NCBI GenBank assembly: GCA_017992055.1
Contig: JAGOPK010000007.1
Span: 223,503 to 287,502, forward strand
DNA from: Burkholderiaceae bacterium
GTDB taxonomy: Bacteria; Pseudomonadota; Gammaproteobacteria; Burkholderiales; Burkholderiaceae_C
DNA length: 64,000 nucleotides
Reading direction: 5' to 3'
This document shows, in pieces, positions 1-7,417 of this stretch (position 1 is its first letter; the number at the start of each line of letters is the position of its first letter). The notes beneath the pieces were generated by a model, which was not told where the DNA came from, made no database searches, and saw only the letters and a program-made list of their open reading frames with translations. The position numbers and the translations under genes are program-made.

Positions 1-939
1 AGCCTGGTGCAGACCAGCCTGTGGGGCGTGGACAGCCATGGCATCGCGCGCCTGACGCATTACCTGGACCGCATCTCCCGCGGCTCGATCAAGGCCAGCC
101 CGCAGCTGCAGATCACGCGCAGCGGCCCCTGCACAGCCCAGGTGTCCGGTGACGCCGGCCAGGGCATCGTGGTCGCACACAAGGCCAACCGGTTGGCGAT
201 GGACATCGCGCGCGAGCACGGCATTGCCGCGGTCGGCGTCAACGATTCCTCGCACTGCGGCGCCATCGGCCTGTACACGCGGGCCGCGGCGCGCCAGGGT
301 TTCGTGGCCTTTGCCTTCACCCATGCCGACAGCATTGCCGCGCCGCACGGCGGCACGCGGCCGTTCTTTGGCACCAATCCGATCAGCATCGCGTTTCCCC
401 GGGCGGACGGCGAGCCGACCTGCCTGGACATGGCGACGACCTCGATCCCCTGGAACCGCGTGATGAACGCGCGCCGCGAGGGCCATGCGCTGCCGCCCGA
501 CGTGGCCATCGACGGCCAGGGCCAGCCCACCACCGATGCCGACGCGGCCATCGCCGTCACGCCGCTGGGTGGCGAGCACTACGGCCACAAGGGCTATGCG
601 ATGGCCCTGATGGTCGACCTGCTGTGCGGGCCGCTGAACGGCGCGCCCTTTGGTGCGCACATCCCGCCGATGTTCAAGGACCTGGATGCGCCGCGGCGCA
701 TCGGCGCGTTTTTCATCGTCATCGACCCGGCGCGCTTTGCCGGCGGCGCCCTGCTGGCCGGCGTGGTGGCGCAGATGGCGCAGCAGCTGGCGGCCGAGCC
801 CGGCAGCCCGCGCATGCCCGGCGATCCCGAGCGGGACCACGACGCGCAGCGCCGCCGCGACGGCATCCCCATCGAACCGGCGCTGGCGCAGCAGATGCGC
901 GACTGGAGCGCGCGGCTGGGCGTGGCCGCGCCGGTCTGA
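1..939 (+). CDS. Malate/L-lactate dehydrogenase-family oxidoreductase, 5' end cut by the window
   Basis: The frame is open through base 1, so the visible GTG at 7 is probably internal and roughly 40 N-terminal residues lie outside. The protein belongs to the Ldh_2 (AllD/YlbC) family of NAD(P)-dependent 2-oxoacid reductases, which do not use a classical Rossmann fold. Family landmarks are the GVDSHGI segment near the start, NDSSHCGAIG (the usual N-H-F-G variant region), NPISIAFP and GHKGYAMALMVDLL. The substrate (malate, lactate, ureidoglycolate or a sugar-derived 2-keto acid) cannot be told from sequence. It ends 35 bases before the PhoX-like gene on the same strand. Confidence 0.85.
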   Translation, partial: SLVQTSLWGVDSHGIARLTHYLDRISRGSIKASPQLQITRSGPCTAQVSGDAGQGIVVAHKANRLAMDIAREHGIAAVGVNDSSHCGAIGLYTRAAARQGFVAFAFTHADSIAAPHGGTRPFFGTNPISIAFPRADGEPTCLDMATTSIPWNRVMNARREGHALPPDVAIDGQGQPTTDADAAIAVTPLGGEHYGHKGYAMALMVDLLCGPLNGAPFGAHIPPMFKDLDAPRRIGAFFIVIDPARFAGGALLAGVVAQMAQQLAAEPGSPRMPGDPERDHDAQRRRDGIPIEPALAQQMRDWSARLGVAAPV

Positions 940-974
940 GGCCGCCGCCGGCGGCATGCGCCTAGCATCGGCGC

Positions 975-2381
975 ATGCACCACCCGCACAACCCCTCCCG
1001 GCGCCGCCTGCTGCACAGCATGGCGGCCGGCACACTGTCGCCGCTGGGCCGCGGCCTGGCCCAGGCGGCCCTGGCCCTGGGTGGCGGTGCTGCGCTGGCC
1101 CAGACAGGCCGCGGCAGCCTCGGCTTCGGCCCGCTGCGCCCGGTGGCCGACCTGCACACCGGCCTGCCGCTGCTGATGCTGCCCGAGGGCTTCAGCTACC
1201 GCAGCTTCGGCTGGGCCGGCGAAGCGCTGGCCGACGGCGGTGGCCGCATGCCCGGTGCGACCGATGGCATGGGCATCGTCGCGGTCGACGGCGAGGTCTT
1301 CACCCTGGTGCGCAACCACGAGCGCAGCGGCCTGGGCGGCGCCTTCGGCGATGCCGCCACCCATTACGACGCCCCCTGCGACGGTGGCACGGTGACGCTG
1401 CGCTACGACCGTGCCGCCGGCCGGCTGCTGCAGGCGCGGGGCTCGCTGTCGGGCACGCTGACCAACTGCGCCGGCGGCAGCACGCCCTGGGGCAGCTGGC
1501 TGAGCTGCGAGGAGATCGTCAGCGCCCCGGGCCAGCGCCTGCGCCGCGGTGGCGAGCCGCGGCCGCAGCGCAGCCATGGCTGGGTGTTCGAGGTGCCGGC
1601 CCAGGGCGGCTCCGATGCCCGGCCGCTGACCGCCCTGGGCCAGTTCCGCCACGAGGCGGCGGTGGTGGATGCGGCCGACGGCACGGTCTACCTGACCGAG
1701 GACCAGCGGCCGGCCGGCTTCTACCGCCTGCTGCCGCGCACGCCGGGACGGCTGGCCGACGGCGGCCGCCTGCAGATGCTGGGCGTGGCCGGACGGCCCG
1801 ACCTGCGCCGTGGCGTGGCCCCGGGCCAGCGCTTTGCCGTGCAATGGCTGGACATCGAGCGCCCCGAGCAAGGCCAGGGCGAGGATGGGCTGTCGCAGGA
1901 CGGCGTGCTGCGCCAGGGCCGGGCCGCCGGCGGCAGCCTGTTCAGCCGCCTCGAAGGCCTGTGGATCGGCCGTGGCGAGCTGTTCTTCACCTCCACCGAC
2001 GGCGGCGACGCCGGCGCCGGCCAGGTGTGGCGCTTCGAGCCCGGCCGCCAGGAGCTGGAGCTGTTCCACCAATCGGCCGACAAGGCCGTGATGGACCATC
2101 CGGACAACCTGTGCCTGGCACCCGATGGCAGCCTGGTGATCTGCGAGGACTCGGGCGCGCCGGTGCAGCGCCTGTGGTGGCTGGACCGCCAGGGCGGGCT
2201 GCAGGAGCTGGCACGCAACAACGTGCAGCTCAACGGCGAGCTGCCGGGCCTGGCCGGCGACTTCCGCCGCGCCGAATGGGCCGGCACCTGCTTCAGCCCC
2301 GATGGCCGCACGCTGTTTGCCAACGTCTATGCGCCGGGCTTCAGCGTGGCCATCAGCGGGCCGTTTTCCGCCTGGCGCTGA
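975..2381 (+). CDS. PhoX-like alkaline phosphatase (DUF839), Tat-exported
   Basis: This 468-residue protein resembles the PhoX/DUF839 family of calcium- and iron-dependent phosphatases that act in the periplasm on phosphomonoesters. Residues 8-13 read S-R-R-R-L-L, followed by a hydrophobic stretch and A-L-A-Q, which fits a twin-arginine signal. Conserved family blocks are RNHE at 113-116 and GG-x-TPWGSWLSCEE at about 167-180. Further on come HEAA, TEDQ and CEDSG, the acidic metal-site regions of this propeller fold. No Pho box was recognised upstream. The phosphatase activity is inferred from the family only, and many DUF839 proteins are uncharacterised. Confidence 0.82.
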   Translation: MHHPHNPSRRRLLHSMAAGTLSPLGRGLAQAALALGGGAALAQTGRGSLGFGPLRPVADLHTGLPLLMLPEGFSYRSFGWAGEALADGGGRMPGATDGMGIVAVDGEVFTLVRNHERSGLGGAFGDAATHYDAPCDGGTVTLRYDRAAGRLLQARGSLSGTLTNCAGGSTPWGSWLSCEEIVSAPGQRLRRGGEPRPQRSHGWVFEVPAQGGSDARPLTALGQFRHEAAVVDAADGTVYLTEDQRPAGFYRLLPRTPGRLADGGRLQMLGVAGRPDLRRGVAPGQRFAVQWLDIERPEQGQGEDGLSQDGVLRQGRAAGGSLFSRLEGLWIGRGELFFTSTDGGDAGAGQVWRFEPGRQELELFHQSADKAVMDHPDNLCLAPDGSLVICEDSGAPVQRLWWLDRQGGLQELARNNVQLNGELPGLAGDFRRAEWAGTCFSPDGRTLFANVYAPGFSVAISGPFSAWR

Positions 2382-2395
2382 TCGACAATGCAGCC

Positions 2396-2626
2396 ATGCC
2401 CACCGACGACCGCAGCGAGCACCGCCTGACCGAGCTGGAGATCAAGCTCAGCTTCACCGAGGATGCGCTGGACCGGCTCAACGAGGTGGTGGTGCGCCAG
2501 CAGGCGCAGATCGACCTGCTGACGCGCGAGCTGCTGGCGCTGCGCAGCCAGGCCGCGCAGGCCGCGTCCGAGCCGGGCGCGACGCCGTTTCGCAGCCTGC
2601 GCGACGAGCTGCCGCCGCACTACTGA
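2396..2626 (+). CDS. slyX: SlyX family protein
   Basis: This small 76-residue protein starts at an ATG 14 bases after the PhoX-like stop. It has the SlyX pattern: an N-terminal RLTELEIKLSFTEDALDRLNEVVVRQQ coiled coil, then a variable linker and the conserved C-terminal P-P-H-Y. Heptad hydrophobics run from about residue 11 to 50. The function of SlyX is unknown; in E. coli it lies next to slyD. Length and both termini match the family, so the assignment is firm although the role is not. Confidence 0.88.
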   Translation: MPTDDRSEHRLTELEIKLSFTEDALDRLNEVVVRQQAQIDLLTRELLALRSQAAQAASEPGATPFRSLRDELPPHY

Positions 2627-2637
2627 CCTGAAGCCTG

Positions 2638-2656
2638 GGCCGCGGCCGCCGCGGCC
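2638..2656 (+). terminator. Possible terminator hairpin after slyX
   Basis: An 8-bp perfect GC stem (G-GCCGCGG / CCGCGGC-C) closes a CCG loop 11 bases after the slyX stop and is followed by GCTTCTTC. The weak T-run makes it a poor intrinsic terminator, but its position between slyX and a separately promoted gene is suitable. Confidence 0.35.
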
Positions 2657-2776
2657 GCTTCTTCACAGCCCGCAACCCGGCTTTGCGCCGCAGCGCCCGG
2701 CGGCTTGCAGCGCGCCGCCACAGTCGACGGCACCGGGGCGCCACCCCGGCGACTTGTTCCACTACGGCTGTGCACC

Positions 2777-3355
2777 ATGACCCTGTCCGCCCTGCGCCCA
2801 CGGCGCATTCCGCCCGTCCTGTCCACCCTGCTGCTCGGTGCCACGCTGGCCGGCCCGCTGCGGGCCCAGACCACCACCATCGGCGACCAGCTCTACCTGG
2901 GCCTGTCCCTCGGTGAATCGCATCTGAAGGCCGGTGCCTCGGCGCTGGGCCTGGGCGATGCCAGCGAAACCGGCGCCAAGCTGTATGGCGGCCTGCAGCT
3001 GACGCCGAACTTCGCCATCGAGCTGGGCCGCGCCCGGCTGGGCCGCTTTGGCGGCAGCAGCCCGGGCACGGCCGACCTGCGCGCCCGCGCCAACTTCATC
3101 GACGGCGTGGGCACGCTGGCGCTGGGCCGCGGCTTCTCGCTGCTGGGCCGGCTGGGCCTGGCCGATGCCACGCTCAGCCAGGACGGCGGCGGCAGCGACC
3201 GCCGCACCGGCCTCAAGCTGGGCACCGGCCTGCAATACCAGCTGTCGCCGCAGCTGGCGCTGCGCGGCGAGTGGGAGCGCTACCGGCTCGACACCCAGGC
3301 CGGCAGCCGCAGCAACGCCGACCAGTACACGCTGGGCGTGGCGCTGCGCTTCTGA
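2777..3355 (+). CDS. Small outer-membrane beta-barrel protein (OmpA-like/OprF-type fold)
   Basis: This 192-residue protein starts with a Sec signal (basic MTLSALRPRR, hydrophobic core, cleavage after P-L-R-A-Q). The rest is alternating beta-strand sequence with the block LYLGLSLGESH, repeated G-x-G-x-xx turns and a C-terminus VALRF whose final Phe is the outer-membrane insertion signal. Size and pattern fit an eight-stranded OmpA-like or OmpW-like barrel with no periplasmic domain. An upstream in-frame ATG at 2705 was rejected because it would precede the signal peptide with a charged tail. The ligand or role is unknown. Confidence 0.75.
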   Translation: MTLSALRPRRIPPVLSTLLLGATLAGPLRAQTTTIGDQLYLGLSLGESHLKAGASALGLGDASETGAKLYGGLQLTPNFAIELGRARLGRFGGSSPGTADLRARANFIDGVGTLALGRGFSLLGRLGLADATLSQDGGGSDRRTGLKLGTGLQYQLSPQLALRGEWERYRLDTQAGSRSNADQYTLGVALRF

Positions 3356-3513
3356 GGTCCGCCAGGGCCAGGGCCAGGGGTCCTGGGCAAGCCTGCCGGC
3401 GGACCCGGCGCTGCCGCTGTCCCGGGCATGACAGCGGCCGGCGCGGGCATGGTTGAGGCTGTCGGGCTGTTCCGCCCCTCGGCCACCGAACCGGCCCCCA
3501 AACCGGACCCCAC

Positions 3514-4503
3514 TTGCTCTTGACGCGCTGGACCGCCCTCGCCCACCACGCCCAGCGCCGCAGCGCGCACTGGTCGCCCACCACACGCGGCCTGCTGTGG
3601 GTCAGCGGCTCGGGCCTGATCTTCAGCGTGATGAATGCGCTGATGCGCCTGCTGACGCAGAGCGTGGACCCGTTCCAGGCCCAGTTCCTGCGCTACTTCA
3701 TCGGCCTGCTGGTGCTGCTGCCGCTGATCCTGCCCACGCTGCTGGCCCAGGGCCTGGCCGCCTACCGGCCGCAGGACATCGGTGTGCAGTTCACCCGCGG
3801 CGCGGTGCACACGCTGGGCCTGTGCCTGTGGTTCAGCGCGCTGCCGCACATCCCGCTGGCCGACATGACGGCCATCGGCTTCACCGGCCCGATCTTCATC
3901 CTGATCGGCGCGCGGCTGTTCTTCAAGGAGCCGATGCGCTGGGAGCGCTGGCTGGCCACGGCGGTGGGCTTCACCGGCGTGCTGATCGTCGTCGGCCCGC
4001 GGCTGTCGGGCAGCGGCGGCTGGTGGCACCTGGTGATGCTGGCCTCGGCGCCGGTGTTCGCCGCGTCCTTTCTGCTCACCAAGGCCATGACGCGCAGCGA
4101 CAGCGCCAGCGTGATCCTGGTCTGGCAGTCGATCAGCGTGTCCATCATCAGCCTGCCGCTGGCCCTGCTGCACTGGCAGATGCCGACACCGCTGCAGTGG
4201 GCGCTGTTCGGCCTGTGCGGCGTGCTCGGCAGCACCGGCCACTACTGCCTGACGCGCGGCCTGGCCGCGGCCGACATCTCGGCCACGCAGTCGGCGCGCT
4301 TCCTCGACCTGGTGTGGTCGGCGCTGATGGGCTTTGTGCTGTTCAGCGACCTGCCGAGTGCCGCCGCCCTGCTGGGCGGCACGGTGATCAGTGCCGCGAC
4401 CATCTGGCTGGCGCGGCGCGAAGCCCACCATGCGCGCCGCGCAAAAGCCGCTTCTGCCGCGGCCGAGATCGAGGCCCAGGCCGAGGCCGGCGGCACGACC
4501 TGA
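3514..4503 (+). CDS. EamA/DMT-family inner-membrane exporter
   Basis: The 329-residue protein has about ten hydrophobic helices in two tandem EamA repeats (roughly 28-160 and 175-300). The block ALPHIPLADMTAIGFTGPIF is typical of the drug/metabolite transporter superfamily, followed later by LGSTGHYCLTRGLAAADIS in repeat two. Such proteins export amino acids, nucleobases or small metabolites; the substrate is not predictable here. The TTG at 3514 is the best start that keeps the cytoplasmic leader; no ATG precedes helix one in frame. The C-terminus is an alanine-rich charged tail. Confidence 0.85.
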   Translation: MLLTRWTALAHHAQRRSAHWSPTTRGLLWVSGSGLIFSVMNALMRLLTQSVDPFQAQFLRYFIGLLVLLPLILPTLLAQGLAAYRPQDIGVQFTRGAVHTLGLCLWFSALPHIPLADMTAIGFTGPIFILIGARLFFKEPMRWERWLATAVGFTGVLIVVGPRLSGSGGWWHLVMLASAPVFAASFLLTKAMTRSDSASVILVWQSISVSIISLPLALLHWQMPTPLQWALFGLCGVLGSTGHYCLTRGLAAADISATQSARFLDLVWSALMGFVLFSDLPSAAALLGGTVISAATIWLARREAHHARRAKAASAAAEIEAQAEAGGTT

Positions 4504-4561
4504 CCTGGGCCAACCCGCGGCCCGTGCCGCAACGGCCAGGCGCTACAGTGGCGCCGATCCC

Positions 4562-5266
4562 ATGCCCCTGCTGCCCCTCCTGCTGATCGCCTGGACCCTG
4601 GCCGCCGGCCCCGCTGCCGCCGCGGCCGACGACCCGCCACTGCACAGCATGGCCCGTCGCGTGCTGGCCTGCACCGCCTGCCACGGCGCCCAGGGCCGCA
4701 GCGACGGTGCGGTCTACCTGCCCCGCATCGCCGGCAAGCCGGCCGGCTACCTGTACCGCCAGCTGCTGAACTTCCGCGACGGCCAGCGCCGCCACGACGG
4801 CATGGCGCGGCTGCTGGCACCGCTGGACGATGCCTATCTGCGCGACATCGCCGAGCACTTTGCGGCGCTGGACCTGCCCTACCCGCCGCCCGAGCCCGGC
4901 CGGGCCTCGCCGGCCCCGCTGGAGCGCGGCCGCCAGCTGGCGCTGCAAGGCGATGCGGCCCGCCGCCTGCCGGCCTGCGTGGCCTGCCATGGCCAGGCAT
5001 TGACCGGCCGCGCCCCGGCCCTGCCCGGCCTGCTGGGCCTGCCGCGCAGCTATCTGGCGGCCCAGCTGGGCGCCTGGCGCGCCGGCACCCGCCGCGCCAC
5101 GGCGCCCGACTGCATGGCCCAGCTGGCCCAGCGGCTGACGCCCGAGGACATTGCCGCGCTGTCGGACTGGCTGGCGGCCCAGCCCATACCGGCCGACAGC
5201 CGCGCACCGCTGCCGGCGCCCGATGCGCCGCCCTTGCCACTGGACTGCGGCGGGGTGCCGCGGTGA
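4562..5266 (+). CDS. Di-haem c-type cytochrome, secreted
   Basis: This 234-residue protein begins with a Sec signal (MPLLPLLLIAW...AAAA). It carries two haem c sites, C37-T-A-C-H41 and C139-V-A-C-H143, in two cytochrome c class I domains, resembling the cytochrome c4/c553 type. It should sit in the periplasm and carry electrons between a dehydrogenase and the respiratory chain. Its stop overlaps the next cytochrome's GTG (GTGA), so the two are translationally coupled. The start was set at the ATG directly before the signal peptide; a longer frame upstream is a low-complexity Arg/Pro artefact. Confidence 0.88.
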   Translation: MPLLPLLLIAWTLAAGPAAAAADDPPLHSMARRVLACTACHGAQGRSDGAVYLPRIAGKPAGYLYRQLLNFRDGQRRHDGMARLLAPLDDAYLRDIAEHFAALDLPYPPPEPGRASPAPLERGRQLALQGDAARRLPACVACHGQALTGRAPALPGLLGLPRSYLAAQLGAWRAGTRRATAPDCMAQLAQRLTPEDIAALSDWLAAQPIPADSRAPLPAPDAPPLPLDCGGVPR

Positions 5267-6546
5267 GCGCGCGCCGCGGCCGCCTGGCCGGGCTGGGGTT
5301 GGGGCTGGCCCTGCTCGGCCTGGCCCTGTGGGTGGGCTGGACCGACCGGCTGCCGCCCTCGGCGCCGTCCACCTCCCCGGCCCAATCGACAGCCCAACCG
5401 GCGGCCGAGCGCCTGGCCCGTGGCGCCTATGTCGCACGGCTGGGCAATTGCGCCGCTTGCCACACCGCCCCGGGCGGCACGCCGCTGGCCGGCGGCCGGG
5501 CCATCGCCACGCCGTTTGGCAGCGTGGTCGCCGGCAATCTGACGCCCGACCCGGCCACCGGCCTGGGCCGCTGGAATGCCGACGACTTCTGGCGCGCCCT
5601 GCACCATGGCCGCTCGCGCGACGGCCGGCGGCTGTCGCCGGCCTTTCCCTATGCCGAGTTCAGCCACATCGCCCGCGACGATGCCGATGCGCTGTTCGAC
5701 TGGCTGCGCGCCCAGCCGGCGGCGCCGCAGCCCGCCGCGCCGCCGGGCGCCGGCCTGCGCTGGCCCTTTGGCAGCCAGCCGGCGCTGGCGCTGTGGCGGG
5801 CGCTGTTCTTCCGCCCCGCGCCCACGCTGGCCCAGGCCCCGGCCATGGCGGCCACGGCCGAGCGCGGCGCCTATCTGGTGCGTGGCCTGGGCCATTGCGC
5901 CAGCTGCCATGCGCCGCGCAACCGCCTCGGCGCCACGCTGGACGCGGCGGCGCTGGCCGGCGGCCTGATGCCGATGGGCGACTGGCAGGCGCCGGCCCTG
6001 GCCTGCGGCGCCGGTGACGGCGACTCGCCGGCCGCGCAGGCCCGGCTGCTGGGCCTGCTGAAGACCGGCACCAGCGCGCGCGACAGCGTGGCCGGCCCGA
6101 TGGCCGAGGTGGTGCTGCGCAGCACCCAGCACTGGCACGACGAGGACCTGCGCGCGCTGGTCCTGCACCTGGCCCGGCTGGGGCCCTGCCCGCCGCCCCG
6201 GCCCAGCCCGCCCGAGGCGCCGCAGGACCAGCGTGAGCTCGGCCAGCGCCTCTACGGCCGGCTGTGCGCCGACTGCCATGGCGCCCAGGGCGAGGGCCGG
6301 CCCGGCGCCTATCCGGCCCTGGCCGGCAACCGCAGCGTCAACCTGCCGTCGGCGCTGAACCTGGTGCAGCTGCTGCGCCATGGCGGCTTTGCACCCAGCA
6401 CCGCCGGCCATCCGCAGCCGCATGGCATGCCGCCGCAGCTGCTCGGCGATGCCGAGATCGCCGCGGTGGCCAGCTTCGTGCGCCAGTCCTGGGGCAACCG
6501 CGCCCGTGCCGTGGACTGGATCGAGGTCTCGCCGATGGCACGCTGA
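5263..6546 (+). CDS. Tri-haem cytochrome c, alcohol/aldehyde dehydrogenase subunit type
   Basis: The 427-residue protein has an N-terminal signal/anchor and three haem c sites, C63-A-A-C-H67, C212-A-S-C-H216 and C335-A-D-C-H339. That spacing, with blocks FGSVVAGNLTPD and LSPAFPYAEFS, is the pattern of the cytochrome subunit of membrane alcohol, gluconate or sorbitol dehydrogenases. In that role it passes electrons from a periplasmic oxidoreductase to ubiquinone. No dehydrogenase gene lies beside it; the neighbours are the di-haem cytochrome (4-bp overlap) and a class II aldolase. The catalytic partner must therefore be elsewhere or absent. Confidence 0.88.
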   Translation: MSARRGRLAGLGLGLALLGLALWVGWTDRLPPSAPSTSPAQSTAQPAAERLARGAYVARLGNCAACHTAPGGTPLAGGRAIATPFGSVVAGNLTPDPATGLGRWNADDFWRALHHGRSRDGRRLSPAFPYAEFSHIARDDADALFDWLRAQPAAPQPAAPPGAGLRWPFGSQPALALWRALFFRPAPTLAQAPAMAATAERGAYLVRGLGHCASCHAPRNRLGATLDAAALAGGLMPMGDWQAPALACGAGDGDSPAAQARLLGLLKTGTSARDSVAGPMAEVVLRSTQHWHDEDLRALVLHLARLGPCPPPRPSPPEAPQDQRELGQRLYGRLCADCHGAQGEGRPGAYPALAGNRSVNLPSALNLVQLLRHGGFAPSTAGHPQPHGMPPQLLGDAEIAAVASFVRQSWGNRARAVDWIEVSPMAR

Positions 6547-6659
6547 GGGCCGGCCACGGTGCCGAGGCAGCGCCGCACCGGGGCAGGGACAGCCCGGCTG
6601 TGCAGCGGCCCGGCCGACGCGATACTGCGGCATCGCCACTGCCCGAGGCCATCGCCCCC

Positions 6660-7397
6660 ATGACCGCCCGCCTGTCGCCGCATGCCGCCGATTTCGACCT
6701 GCCCGAGGTCGCCCAGCTGCGCGCCGACCTGGCGCTGGCCCTGCGCGCCGCCGCCCACCATGGCCTGGCCGAGGGCGTGTGCAACCATTTCAGCGCCGAG
6801 CTGCCCGACGGCTCGGGCCGCTTCCTGCTCAATCCGCGCGGCCTGCTGTGGCAGGAGGTGCAGGCCGACGACATCGTGCTGGTCGACCGCCACGGCCAGG
6901 TGCTGGCCGGCCGCCATGCGGTGGAGCCCACGGCGATGTTCATCCATGCCGCCATCCACCGCCTGGGCGGCCATGCCTGCGTGCTGCACAGCCACATGCC
7001 GCATGCCACGGCGCTGACGCTGACCCAGGACCGCGGCCTCGACACCACGCTGAGCCAGAGCGCGATGCGCTTCCACGGCCGCATCGCGGTGGATGCGCAC
7101 TACAACGGCCTGGCGCTGGACGATGCCGAGGGCGAGCGCATCGCCCGCGCCATGGGCTCAGCCGAGATCGCCTTCCTGGCCAACCACGGCGTGGTCATCG
7201 GCGGCAGCCGCCTGGACTACGCCTACGAGGACCTGTACTACCTGGAGCGCGCCTGCCAGCTGCAGTGGCTGGCCCAGGCCGGCGGCCGGCCGCTGGTGCC
7301 GGTGGACGAGGCGCTGGCAGCCCAGGTGGCGCTGCAGATCCAGGGCGAGCGGCTGCAGGGCGAGCTGTTCTTCGCCGCGCTGCGCCGCGTGCTCTGA
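6660..7397 (+). CDS. Class II aldolase/adducin-family protein
   Basis: This 245-residue protein has the zinc-aldolase fold signature: N-H-F-S near residue 41, LNPRGLLW, and H110-S-H-M-P-H115 (metal ligands H110 and H112). The NHGVV block near 180 supplies the third histidine. The family includes L-fuculose/ribulose phosphate aldolases and epimerases, but short stand-alone members without the phosphate-binding loop are often of unknown substrate. The ATG at 6660 was chosen because the preceding in-frame sequence is Arg/Gly-rich with no family similarity. A signalling operon begins 21 bases downstream. Confidence 0.85.
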   Translation: MTARLSPHAADFDLPEVAQLRADLALALRAAAHHGLAEGVCNHFSAELPDGSGRFLLNPRGLLWQEVQADDIVLVDRHGQVLAGRHAVEPTAMFIHAAIHRLGGHACVLHSHMPHATALTLTQDRGLDTTLSQSAMRFHGRIAVDAHYNGLALDDAEGERIARAMGSAEIAFLANHGVVIGGSRLDYAYEDLYYLERACQLQWLAQAGGRPLVPVDEALAAQVALQIQGERLQGELFFAALRRVL

Positions 7398-7417
7398 CGC
7401 TGAAGCGACAGCCCTCG

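Noticed and set aside
3356-3405. Inverted repeat GGTCCGCC...GGCGGACC after the outer-membrane barrel gene as a terminator
   Set aside because: The loop is 34 bases long and no T-run follows.
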